Source: Gloeopeniophorella convolvens (taxonomy: Eukaryota; Basidiomycota; Agaricomycetes; Russulales). Taken from it: a stretch of 64,000 nt of DNA. Location of the stretch: positions 186,001 through 250,000 of the forward strand of contig WTXD01000012.1 in NCBI GenBank assembly GCA_022496205.1. The letters run 5' to 3'. A program made the position numbers and the translations under genes. Below the pieces are notes generated by a model, which worked only from the letters and a program-made list of their open reading frames with translations, did no database searches and was not told the DNA's origin. Shown one piece after another: positions 21,702-32,469 of the stretch (position 1 is the first letter of the stretch; every line of letters starts with the position of its first letter).

Positions 21702-22714
21702 GGTGTGGGCTCGGCGTAGTGCGGTGCAGCAGTCGATCGATCGTGTTACTTTTTTCTGTTTGTATTTTTTACAAGCAAACGCAAAATGAGCCCTTGCGTG
21801 CTCTCATGATTGCTGTATGAAGGCGAGGCGCCATCCACAGCAAACGGAGCCTCGGGATGTCGTGCGCTCATTCACTGGCAGGTGCAAGTAACGCGAACGC
21901 CCGAGCCCCTTCAGTCCTGTGATAATGGCGTCCAGCGGACGAGTCGCATGAATGACGAAGTGACGACCCAGCAAACGTTGCCCGGGATGTTTGAATACGC
22001 AAGTCACGTATTCAACCACATCGAGCCTCGATATACTGCATATTCAACCTCAGTTGACGGCCCCGGCGTCGCGTGGTGGCTCTTCACTAGCTTCACTACT
22101 TACTGCTCAGACTAGCGAAGACTGCATACATAGGTAGCCTCACGTTTACAGCCACCCGTATGAGCACTGCCCTCATTGTGGACACGAGGCTCAGCCGCGT
22201 CCACTGTCCAACGTAACGTTCACGCGTGCATGGTCTCCAAGCGGACAATGGAACCTCACCCGGATTCCTTGGTTTGCGAGATCGTGATAGGTGATGCTGG
22301 CGACTCGGACTGCGGATGAGCGGCAAAAATGAATGGAATGACCACCGCAGGGTCGAACCTGCAATCTCCTGATTCCGACTGTGGATACCACTATCGTATC
22401 GGAACTTGCAATCTCCATTCCGACGAATCATCGTAGTCGGAGCCCGCAAGTCCAAATCGTAGTCAGACGCGATGCCATTTCGCCAGGCGGCCGTATACGT
22501 TCCTGAAGCCGCGAAGAGCAAAACGAGGCTGGTGGCTGGAATCGCTTGCCACACCCGGATCGAGGCGCGTGGCAGATCTGGCTTGGCCGAGATAGCGGGA
22601 TCTGGGGCAGGGCGGACGGCACGATTGGCCCGCCGACATGTCACACTCTCCAACTCTCGCTCAACCACCACCTCAACTGCACCACAAACCATCGCATAGT
22701 CTCTCATCACAACG
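21702..22714. other. 1-kb gap with no supported protein gene
   Basis: Open frames here are fragmentary. The only structured feature is the tRNA-like repeat at 22336-22425. The first part is presumably the RACK1 3' UTR. Confidence 0.4.
22336..22425 (-). repeat. tRNA-like T-arm motif in a short degenerate duplication
   Basis: On the minus strand, agattgcaggttcgaccctg followed by cggtggtca resembles the T-arm and 3' acceptor half of a tRNA, but one loop base is missing and no matching 5' acceptor strand is found. Just upstream on that strand a related block (cggaatggagattgcaagtt) repeats the motif. It could be a tRNA pseudogene or the edge of a tRNA-derived SINE; a functional tRNA is unlikely. 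Confidence 0.3.
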
Positions 22715-24414
22715 ATGTCCAATTCTCGGAGCAAGATTCCAGTAATCAGTCCGCACCGCTCCCCTTGATTGTCTAATTCATTTCACATCGCTCCCTTCAC
22801 AGTTGACACCGACCCTGGTGTAGATGACACCATCGCCATGTCAGCGCGCATCTATATCCTTATCTGCGCACACATACTAACTGTTGCCATAGTCTCATGG
22901 CGATTGCGTCTCCAGAAATAGAGATTTTGGCGTTCATTGTCTCCTTCGGTACGCAACAGTAACTGGATGCATCATCCGCACCTGCTCATCGCACGCGGTT
23001 GCAGGTAATACGGACCTTGAGGCATCCTAGTGCGCGCTTCATGCATGCCCAATCTGGTGGAAGTGCTGATTTTTTTGAGTCTCAACATCTTCAAGATATA
23101 CCAGGCTGTTGGCAGACACATCGAACAATACCCAGAGTCGCGCAGCCTCTTTCCGAACTACAACCCCGCCCGAAAACCTGTTGTCGTCAGAGGTGCAGCG
23201 GGTCCACTTAGCGGCGAACTTCACAATGCTGCCTATTTCCACGGGCGGTGCGCATACATTTAATCTCCAGTCGACTTCAGGCGCTGAATCATAGTAGTGA
23301 CGGCTTGAGCGGAATAACTAACTCACACCCAGAATGGAACCTCCCACCAAACCTGCTTTCTTCTGGGGTTCATCCCCAACTTGAACTTGATAATCGACCA
23401 GGGCATGAAGTTGCACTCGACGTGCTCCGTGAATACCCACCACAATCCGTAACATACATTGTGCTTGGTCCAATGACGAACCTTGCACAAGTGCTGCGCA
23501 CAGACGGCGCTTGCGTACGTGAGCGCGTCGGGCGTTTCGTGATCATGGGCGGAGCTCTCGACGTGCCCGGCAATACTAGCCCTTCCGCTGAATGTAGGCT
23601 GTTTCATCTTTAGCACTGCCTATCACTTGCTCATTCCTGATATGTAGTTAACTTCTTTGCGGACCCGTACGCTGTCGCCGAGACACTCACACCTGACAAT
23701 TCGGGCATCCCTCTTTCGCGTGTACTCCTTCTGCCTCTGGACATCACCACGGCACACTTGCTACCCTTTACTTCATATGCCACGAATATTGACCCTACGT
23801 TCGATGTGGATGCCCCATCTGTAGCGTCAGGCAAGACACCACTTGCACATTTTACGAGCTCCTTCCTGCAGCGTACGCGTACCGTTATGCGCTCATTTGG
23901 CCGTGATGCAATGGAGCTTCACGACATCGCGGCCGTATGGGCAGCGATTGCGCACCCGCCCGGGCTGCAGGGACCCGCGCCGGGCTGGACGGTACGCCGG
24001 CGCAGATTCCAGATTGAGCGGTACGTGTTGCTTTCCCTATACTACCGCAGGTACCCTGACGATGTTCGTGCATGCAGAACGGGCGAGCTCACACGCGGTA
24101 TGTGCGTCGTCGACCGGCGCGACGACAAGGGCGCATACGCGCCGGGTGCAAATCGTGCGCGGGTTCAGGCCGCGCTCGAGCGCGGTATGATTTCAGGTGG
24201 CGGCTTCGGGCCGCTCGAGTCGGCAGTCGTGCCTGCGCGCGTTGAGACGGAAGGCACGCCATCACCGCCGAGCGGGAAAGATGATAACGAGGGCGTGCTC
24301 GTTGTCGAGGCAACGCCAGGTGCAGAGGTGCTCGTACACATGCTGATGAAGCGCGTCTGGGGCGTCGAGGCTGATAAGGAAGGTATCAAGGCGGATCAGC
24401 TCCGTGCGTACTAA
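22715..24414 (+). CDS. URH1: Inosine-uridine preferring nucleoside hydrolase
   Basis: Eight exons: 22715-22748, 22803-22839, 22893-22948, 23005-23029, 23080-23247, 23298-23593, 23648-24020 and 24078-24414, 441 residues, all joins in frame. The N-terminal DTDPGVDD is the calcium/ribose-binding signature of the family. VTYIVLGPMTNLAQVL, FVIMGGALDVPGN and ELHDIAAVWAAIA correspond to the later conserved blocks, the last holding the family's His-Asp pair. The enzyme splits nucleosides into base and ribose in purine/pyrimidine salvage, probably in the cytosol. The protein is longer than typical 300-350-residue members owing to insertions, including a Ser/Pro/Glu-rich one near residue 390. It is convergent with the reductase at 24607. 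Confidence 0.9.
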
Positions 24415-24606
24415 GCTTCGGTGAGCCGTGCCCACCACCTTGAGGGGTCTGGCTCTTGACTCGACGCACCCTCTTTGATCAGGCGTCAGCTGGATTCTTA
24501 CGCGTATCAGTTGAAGTCGAAGAGCCTAATTCTCGCATACACACTACTTCAGACACAGCCACTGTTTACAATTGATACCACATCAATAGCTCTCTCTTTC
24601 ACCCGT

Positions 24607-25648
24607 TCATTCTTTCCTCGGCGCAAGGATGTCGGCGACCTTCCTTGGATTCCACTCTGGGAACAACGCATTGTCCGGCTCTCCGACGAGGCCATCCGTA
24701 ACCCACACAATATGCAGGTACGCATCAAAGTCGTATGGGTTCGCTGCGAGCTTCGTGCGCAGGTCGTCGAGCGTGCGGTACGTTACCTCGAGCTTCGTGC
24801 CAGTTCGCTCTTCGTACGCGCTGAAGATCTCATTGAACGACTGGTTTGACCCATGCGTCAAGGCCCATGTCACGCCATAGCACCATGAGAACAACGCACC
24901 GTGCGGTCGCCCTCAATGCGCAGCGTCTGGTTCTGCAGGCGCGACGCAGGCTGCTCTACGAGCACGTGCACGAGGAACCGCGCGATATCCCCGCGCGCGG
25001 TCCACGATATCGGCGCGTTGCCATCGCCGCCGACGGCGACCTTCCCGCTCTTGATGTCAGATTGACTGTCCTACGCGGCGCGCGTCAGCCCGCCCATTCA
25101 TCTCCACAGCCACAAGAGACGCGACTCACGGTGTCCACGAGTAGTCCGCGAACGGGCCGGTGTACACGAGCAACAGGTGGGCCCACCTCGCGCAGGCGCT
25201 CGTGCAGCGCGCCCTTGGCGGCGAGCAGGCCCTCGAGCTTCTCCGTCGGCCCGCCGAACTCGCTCGGTACGAAGACCTGCGCGCCGCGGCCTTGGCGGCC
25301 TGTGCGACGGGCACCTGCGCGTCGATAACGAGGAGGCTGATCGTGCTGATGACCACGTCGGCGCCGCGCAGCGCGGTGGTCAGCGCGGAGACATCGGCGT
25401 ATTCCGCGGGCGCGATGCGCACGCCGCGCGCGGCGAAGGTCTGATTCTGCAGCTTGTCGAGGGAGCCTGCGGAGGGGCGGACATGGTCAGCTCGCGTTTC
25501 ATGCTGAGGCAAGAGGGGGGCGCACGGGGCGTGTGACGATGATGATCTCGTCGATGGCGCCTGCTGCCTTTTTCTTGAGCAGCTCCTCGACGATGAAGCC
25601 GCCCACGTTGCCCGCGCCGACTACTGCAAAGGTTCTGAAGCCAGACAT
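24607..25648 (-). pseudogene. NmrA-like / isoflavone-reductase-like NAD(P)-binding protein with several frame breaks
   Basis: From an ATG at 25648 it begins FAVVGAGNVGGFIVEELL, a GxGxxG dinucleotide-binding turn. Later pieces are ALRGADVVISTISLL, VFVPSEFGGPTEKLEGLLAAK, LLLVYTGPFADYSW, KVAVGGDGNAPISWTARGDI and NEIFSAYEERTGTKLEVTY, in the right order for an NmrA/isoflavone-reductase-like protein. Introns are visible at about 25467-25525, 25071-25129 and one near 24840-24900. The exon 1/2 and 2/3 joins are each off by one base, and within exon 2 the VFVPSEFGG block lies in a different frame from its flanks, implying one lost base (gcgggcg to gcggcg) and a compensating change. Either the gene is decaying or the sequence has several base errors. 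Likely role if intact: NADPH sensing or reduction. Confidence 0.65.
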
Positions 25649-27709
25649 TGTGCGCTTCTAATGAAGATTGGGGTGGAGTCGTCCATCCCGTCGCGGGGGT
25701 ATTTATCTGTCAGTCGGCGCTGTTTCTGACTTGTCTGCTCACATCGCTGACGCCATCGCGCACAACCATTTCCCTCCGAGATGTGAGGAGGGCGTTCTTG
25801 CCTGTGGGAACCTCCGATAGCTTACCTATTGTTATCATGTTCAACAGTTGCTACCGTACACGGCAATTGATGAATTGGAATGGGCGTCTGTGCTGACTAC
25901 ACCTTCACGGAGAGACGGGTAATCAGCGTCCCACGCGGGCTCAGCACGATGTCGACTGGATGTCGATGTATCGCGCGGGTTGTTTGCGACCGCTCTAGAT
26001 TGTCGTGTAGCAGCCTATGCTATGTCGTCAGTTTCCCTCAAGCACTGACTCCCCTCGTAAACATGTGTCTCATCCAATCCGGGACGGAGATTGATGGTAT
26101 ACTTCAGGACGTTCAAGCCGCAGAGGTTACTATATTCAAAGTGCGTGCGTGCTCAAAGATCCGTCTCACCGTCGGTTGACCATGACGTTGGGCTCGGCCT
26201 TGAACATACATAAGACGCTTCTTCGACCGCGACTCGACTCTTGAACATGATGCTCAGTATCCGACTGTATACTAGTCTCCTGTAAGCAGACTGCACCGAG
26301 ATTGATGGCAGTTGCTTGATAAAGGGCTTGATGGATAGGATTAAGGCGACATTTGATGTGGGGAAGCCTTTTTCCACGACTTGACTAGGAATATTCACAG
26401 CATACTCATTGAACCGTGGTTGAAAGAGGGACAGCGTAAATCACAACATCTTCGGGATGCAGTTCGTCAAGACATATCGAGAGACTCCAAGCGGAGAGGG
26501 TGGGTAGTTATGAGGAGATACTGCTAGCAGTGGTAAGTAGATACTGCCATGGCAAACAATTTCAACATTGGACTCAACGCTCCGAGGACGGCGAAGTCTG
26601 TCGACGTTGCGCGGGATGTCGGGCCGCTGCCCCTGTATTTTCCCGAACCAGCGCAAACCCTCGCAGACGCGGCCAGGCGCAAACCTCGCTGCATGGCCTG
26701 CCATGAGTCCAACACTGTTCGACATCATGGCATTATCGCTTGCTCGCTGGTTCGCATGGGTCTCAACAGAAAGCTCGTCAATTTTTCTCCGCACTACTGG
26801 CACAAGGTTTCACTATGTACCAAAATACCTCTAGATCTATTGGTAGTGGTGGTGCCAACCAGCCTTCGTGCCCCTTTCTCCCCAGGGGCGGCCGTTAACT
26901 TCTCGCGGACCGTCAAAAAGTTGCCTCGGCTGCGTGGGCTAAGTGGTCCACCGGCAAGATATTGTCGCCCCATGGTATGTTGGAGCCTGCCACAAAGCCT
27001 GGTCGAATAGCCAGCCACTGAAGATGAAGTACTGATGCAGATGCTTTATCTGAGTATACCTGCAGCGACCAACGAGGACCAACGGGGCCGGAAAGACCTG
27101 ATATCTGTATGTCATACATACTATACTTATGTATAAAAAACACACCCGCCCTACTCAGCCGCGACCCGACTCTGGAGCCTGCTCGAGCCTGCCAGGTCAT
27201 CGATTCATCCGAGGCCGGCTGCGGACTCGCCTCCCTTCGCTCCCACTATTTCGCCTATTCTCTACTCCCACGATACATTACTTTACACAGAACGGGCCTG
27301 CCCGGCTCGAGTGGGCTTGCGTCCTCACATCTCCTGACGATTCAGACGACACTTGCCAGATGCCTCCTCTAATCGCTTTCCCTTTACAGTGCCTGTGCAT
27401 GGTGTGTGGCCCGTGACCTGGGCTCTTTGCATATATTTGTGCACCGAGCAACTTCCTCGCATCTCGATTGGTCAAACCGGTACGATCGACCCTGATACTC
27501 TGAGACGACCGGGGCAATATCCTGCCCTGCAATACCAATAAATTCACGGCCCGTCGCGGCTGAGCGTTGAGTGTCCACATGCGCATCTCCGTGCAGCTCC
27601 GTGGGGACAGCTTGTTTTACATAAATAGTCCTAGCCATCGGCCATCCCAGTGTTTGCCTCCTGACGATACTCACCCAAAGTTCAAACCTGGACTTGGCCT
27701 CGCTGCAGC
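25649..27709. other. 2-kb gap, only a relic of the partner gene found
   Basis: Apart from the relic at 26299-26433, no exon is supported. GGCC tetranucleotides are somewhat frequent between 26600 and 27700 (about a dozen), less than in the two intact pair spacers. Confidence 0.4.
26299..26433 (-). pseudogene. Relic of the small partner gene (third copy)
   Basis: On the minus strand this encodes RFNEYAVNIPSQVVEKGF and continues to PFIKQLPSIS, aligning over about 45 residues with RLNEYVVNIPDQVVEKRL and PFVEQLRRIPQ in the intact partner protein at 57425. The start codon region is altered and the C-terminal half is missing. No PD-(D/E)XK-like counterpart was found nearby. Confidence 0.7.
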
Positions 27710-29784
27710 ATGGCAGACGAATCTTTCTCCAGAGAGTCGGTCCTCGCTGGAATCTTTTCCGTGGTCTTCCTGTTCGTTGTCTGGTACAGAAAGAGGGACC
27801 CTTTGGTCAGTCCCCCGTGCTTGCCCACTGTAACCTTTCGAGTAACTGACCGCCACACTCAGCTTGATGCTATCCCAACTGTAGGCTTCTCGGATCCAAT
27901 ACTTTCGTATTTCTCCGCCCTACGCTACAATCTTGATAGTAAGAGGGTGATCGACGAAGGTTGTGCCAAGGTTAGTCGTGTCATCTCACTGGAACGTGGC
28001 CACGGTCGGGACATTGAAACTCATATTTTGCTTTGTGACGTGCAGTACAAACCTGGAGTTTTCAAGGTTGCTACTTTCAGAAGATGGACGGTGCTGGTAA
28101 CATCTCATGAGCACGTAGAGGACATGAGGGGAGCACCAGATGACGTCCTATCTTTCGTCATACCGGCCTCGGAGGTATGCCGCATCTTGTAACAATTCTC
28201 TTCAGCATTCATCACCTCTACAAGGTCATCCAAATTGATCACACAATCAATCTCCTCGTTAAAGATGACGAATACCACGCCCATGTCGTACGCACCAAGT
28301 TGACTCGGAACATTCAAAACACATTCGGTGATGTCTACGATGAGATTGTGACTTCCCTGGACGAACTTATGCCCGTATCTGGCGATAGTGAGTGCAGATC
28401 AGTTCGACACAACTTCGATCGTTAACTGAATGAACAGATTGGGTCAAGGTACCCATCATGGAAATAGTGCAGAAGGCGATATGTCGCATCACAAATCGCG
28501 TGTTCGTTGGACTTCCCCTGTGTACGCATGCTCCCCTGGTGCTTGTGCTGAGCTGGTAGTTGATGCTCATTGACCGAAGGCCGAGACCCTGAATATCAGA
28601 AACTCAACCTCGAATTCGCGACTAGAGTCATGACAATTGCCACGATCCTCATATTTTTCCCCGAACCATTGAAACCGTACGCCTATGTCCCTGCGTCTAA
28701 CCCCCACGCTGTCTCACACGGAGTTCAGGTTCGTGACGCGTATGCTTTCGAATCTCCCAGCCCAGTTTCGTAAGGAGGTGGAATTTTTGAGACCTATGGT
28801 AGAAGAACGTTTTGCGAGGCTGGACGAGCTCGGTGACGAGTGGGAAGACAGGCCGGTCCGTAACAAGTTCATTCCCGTCACTCCTCGCTGTTTTCTCACA
28901 CGGTCGCGAGGCAGAATGACTTCCTCATGTGGCTCATGAGTGAAGCTCAAGGGCCGGAGAGGTCACTTGAAGGCTTGGCGCGTCGGATGATGCTTGTCAA
29001 CTTCGCTTCTATTCACTCAACCTCCCTGGTTGGTGGAATTTCCCTCCAATGCCATGGAGAATTATTTTTTTTACCATCCCCACCCTAGACAACCATGAAG
29101 GCGCTATATCGTCTTATTGCTCACCCAGAATACGTAGAAGGCCTCCGCCAAGATGTCGAAGCCGCCGTTGCTGAGGAGGGGTGGACGAAGGCCGGTATGG
29201 ACAAGATGCTCAAGGTCGATAGCTTCCTGCGAGAGTCTCAGAGACTTCAGGGGATGGGCCTCCGTTCGTGAAACCCATTTTTCGCTTCCCTGGCTGGCGT
29301 TAATATCTGTTCAGTTTCACTGAGCCGAGTGACGCTGAAACCATTCACCTTTTCAAACGGTTTGACTATTCCTGCGGGAGTCAATGTGGCGGTTGCGGTA
29401 CAAGCGACGCATGAGGACCAGGAGACCTACGCCAAACCAAAGGACTTCGACGGGTTCCGCTTTGCCAAGCTTCGCGAGGTTGACCACGACGCTACGATGG
29501 GCAAGTACCAGACGGTCTCCACCTCTCCGGAGCACCTACCATTCGGACACGGACGACACGCGTGGTAAGTACACCCTGTTCCGACTGGTCGTCTCTCACA
29601 TTTACCCTGCAACAGTCCTGGACGCTTTTTTGCGGTGAATGAAATCAAAACGTTACTTGCAACCATTGTGACTCGATATGACCTCAAGTTTGAAGATGGG
29701 AAGGGGATGCCGCCAGAGATCTGCTTTGCCTCGGCGCTTATCCCTAGGAGCGTGGACGTCATGGTCAGGAAACGTCAGAAGTAG
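27710..29784 (+). CDS. Cytochrome P450 monooxygenase (intact, 11 exons)
   Basis: Exons 27710-27805, 27863-27970, 28046-28174, 28225-28387, 28438-28521, 28580-28676, 28729-28855, 28915-29028, 29089-29263, 29315-29564 and 29616-29784 join in frame to 503 residues. Residues 12-26 (LAGIFSVVFLFVVWY) are an ER membrane anchor. The I-helix reads LVNFASIHSTS, the K-helix FLRESQR has the ExxR motif, and the heme loop FGHGRHACPG is complete with its Cys, the codon being split by the last intron. The enzyme should use NADPH-P450 reductase for oxygenation; substrate unknown. The I-helix style is seen in basidiomycete P450s resembling ent-kaurene-oxidase-like families, but I cannot name the CYP family. 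A second pathway enzyme next to it is not evident. Confidence 0.93.
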
Positions 29785-30040
29785 CACTGTTCAATTTGAT
29801 TTCCTTGGCACCGGTGCCTCGCCGGCGGTTTGCCAGTGTTTCTTATGTAGTTGATGAGCGGTTCTTTGCGTATGTCCTTGATTCCGCAAGTGAGGCTACG
29901 CGCAGCGTCGGCATTCCCGTGACAGTGAGCGCTGGAACTTGAGCTTCATCGAATTCGACCGCCAGGCCCACCGCTACCGTATCACGGACGATGAAATCGC
30001 AGCCGTACCCAACGCAGAAGAGATCCGTGTGCGTACTACT
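29785..30040 (+). other. Gap with a possible orphan exon
   Basis: Between about 29927 and 30030 one frame reads RWNLSFIEFDRQAHRYRI followed by TDDEIAAVPNAEEIR, protein-like in composition and ended by a donor-like gtgcgt. It has no start or partner exon and stops just where the retroelement begins, so it may be the stump of a gene cut by the insertion. Confidence 0.3.
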
Positions 30041-30729
30041 GTCACGGTCACGTCACGGCCGACTCACTTCTCCCTTTCGTTCCACCCGTGCCCCGACGAT
30101 TCTCGATGACTCTTGCTGATTCCTCGCCTTTCTCTCCGACTCACGACGACTCTCCATGACTCCCGACAACTCACCCGGCCTCTCGACGCCGTAGTAGCAG
30201 CAGAGGGCGCAGAACAAGTAGGACAGGACGGGTATATAAGGATGACCAGTCGTAGCTAAGTACCCAAGCTTGTTCTCCTGTATTGTACGATACAGTAGTA
30301 CCAGTCGAATTGAACCCTTTCCACCTGCATCTAATCCTTTCGTCTGAGTGACCCGATTGGTCGCCAATTGCCACCACGACAACCCCAATCGACGTGGACT
30401 CACCAGAGTCTTCTCAATCTCAATCCTCGACTCACCTAACCCCGACCTCACCCTTCGTCGCCGGACACCCCGACTGGGAGTCCCGACGTGACCCGACCCC
30501 GGCCGTGTCTTCCCACGACTCCGACTCGACGCCCGAGCCAGAGTCTCGCACGACCGTTACAACTACGCATCACTCGAACCTACTGCGCATGTAGAAGAAA
30601 CCTTCGAACGCATCGCCGAATCTCAACGAATAGCCGAACTTTACGAACAGGAGGCACGCATCCAACGCGGAGCAGACACTGGGTACTGAAAGCCTCATTT
30701 GGTCGGTCGCATCCATCCAACTCCGAGCA

Positions 30730-31860
30730 ATGTCGACCAACACGAACGCCACTATGACGGTCAATGCCCCCGTACACCGAACCTCGAACGGCGAGCTCGC
30801 CGGCGAGGCCCCGATCCTCTTCGACGGAAGACCTGACCACTACCGAAACTTCATGTGTCAGTTCAAATCGATGTGCATCGTGAACGCAGGAATTGACCTC
30901 ATCGATGACCCGATCAAGCGCGTCGAACTTGCTCTGACATACTTCCGAGGACCCTTTATCTCAGACTGGGCTCAGGAGAAAACAGATTGGTTGGAGAGGG
31001 TCAAGAAACAGGATGTAAACGACCCGCCGGAACCCGCTGCCAATTCCACGACGGCCTGGGAAGTGTTCCGAAACATGGCCGACAAATCATTCATTGACCC
31101 CCGAGCTGCGCTCCGAGCACGAGCCGCGATCAAACTCATGTCTTGGACGCCTCAAATCGAGACCCTCCACTCGTACGTCGGACGGTTCAGGACGGCAGCT
31201 CGAAAAGCAGAATACGATCTTGACGACCTCGAGACCATTCGAATCCTCCTCCGAGGCATCCCGGAGGCACTCATTGAAGAAGTGATCTCGACAGGGGATG
31301 CGTTCGGATATAGCACAGGCGGAAAACCATGGACGTTCGAGGAATGGGGAAGACGACTGACGATACAACAAATTCGCCGCGCGACACTCATCGACATCTA
31401 CCAAGCGCCGCAACAACCACCTCAATCCCAAGGCTATCTCCTACGAAACCACCAAGGGACGTACCGACCGTCACAGCGAAACAACGATGTTGTTTTAATG
31501 GGCGTTGACTACGCCACGGCCAACGCCCGTCAAACCACGCTCGTCGAAGCTATTCAGGCCACCCAAGGATCTCAACAGCGAAGTCCAAGGCTGTCGGACT
31601 AAGACCGGCAACGATACTTTGCCGAAGGACGTTGTTTCCGATGCGGACAACGAGGCCATATGTCCAAACAATGCCCGAAACGACCGAGCCGAGGTTCCAG
31701 TCAGCGAAAACCAGCGACAAGCCCCGTGTCCTACGACATGAGACAACATTTTCCCACACCACAAGACTTCGTGGCCTATATCAAGAAGGCCACGACGGAG
31801 GAACGAGAGGCCATCTACAAGGTCCTCATGGACGACTCAGAGTTTCAAGAAGGTTTTTGA
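30730..31860 (+). pseudogene. Retrotransposon Gag with CCHC zinc knuckle, one in-frame stop
   Basis: From the ATG at 30730 the frame encodes a capsid-like domain (PILFDGRPDHYRNFMCQF, ALTYFRGPFISDWAQEK, LHSYVGRFRTAARKAEYDLD). It meets a single TAA at 31600-31602 and continues in the same frame through CFRCGQRGHMSKQC (31633-31674), a C-x2-C-x4-H-x4-C nucleic-acid-binding knuckle, to a stop at 31858. Because only one codon interrupts the frame, a C-to-T change (for example CAA to TAA) is the simplest explanation. Normal role: RNA packaging in the element's particle. Confidence 0.8.
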
Positions 31861-31895
31861 CAGGGCTGGGGACTTCGGTCCTTCCCCGGGCCCTA

Positions 31896-32130
31896 TACAA
31901 AACCGATGTATTTGTACCATTAGATAATGCAATCCGTATCTCACTAGCAATACTGACATTAAGAAAACGAATCGATAGCGTGGCACTTCTAGACAGCAGA
32001 GCAACAGACAACATCATCGGCTGGGAAATGGTGGTCCGCTGCAACTTACCCATACAAAAACTCAACCGATCACGAACCATCAGAAATGTACATGGATCCA
32101 GAAACCGTTGGACCGGGGCAGTCATCAGAC
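31896..32130 (+). pseudogene. Pol fragment: aspartic protease start with altered catalytic triplet
   Basis: A separate frame after Gag reads VFVPLDNAIRISLAIL and then VALLDSRATDNIIG. Retroelement proteases have D-S/T-G-A at this site; here the Gly codon is aga, a G-to-A change from gga that would abolish activity. The frame ends soon after and no further pol domains follow. Confidence 0.6.
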
Positions 32131-32469
32131 ATGAATGGAATTGTGCCAGGAGCAGGAGCGCAAGTATTGCTGAAGCTGACGGAAATACTGCTCTGTTGTA
32201 GGTGCGTGAGGATCACGAACGCAAGTTGCAAGTAGCGAGCGGAGGCCTGTTGGAGTGACCGCGATGTGTAGGGTTAGTAACGCGAGAACTTCGTATCTGG
32301 GAGAGAGGCGAGCACAGGAACTGAATCGTGCATGAGTAGTGATATTAAGTGATGAACAAGATAGGTGATGCGGACTGTAATTACCACGAGCGCACAGCGG
32401 CATCAGAAACGCAAACAGAACGAGCTTTAACGCATGGCATCTCATCCACCCAACGACGCAGTATGGCAT
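32131..32469. other. Gap between retroelement remnant and ARH1
   Basis: No exon supported; presumably the 3' flank of ARH1 and residual transposon DNA. Confidence 0.4.

Larger units (their letters stand above)
30041..32130 (+). mobile_element. Truncated, damaged Ty3/Gypsy-like LTR retroelement
   Basis: The left part (about 30041-30400) looks like an LTR: it starts tgtcacgg, is rich in gactc-type repeats and has a strong TATA (gtatataagg, about 30232). Gag (30730-31860) with a zinc knuckle and the beginning of a retroviral-type protease follow. Reverse transcriptase, RNase H and integrase are absent and I found no second LTR before the next gene, so the element is truncated on the right near 32130. 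LTR limits are estimates. Confidence 0.65.

Noticed and set aside
31560..31640. Frameshift between Gag and its zinc knuckle
   Set aside because: Both parts are in the same frame; a single in-frame TAA separates them.
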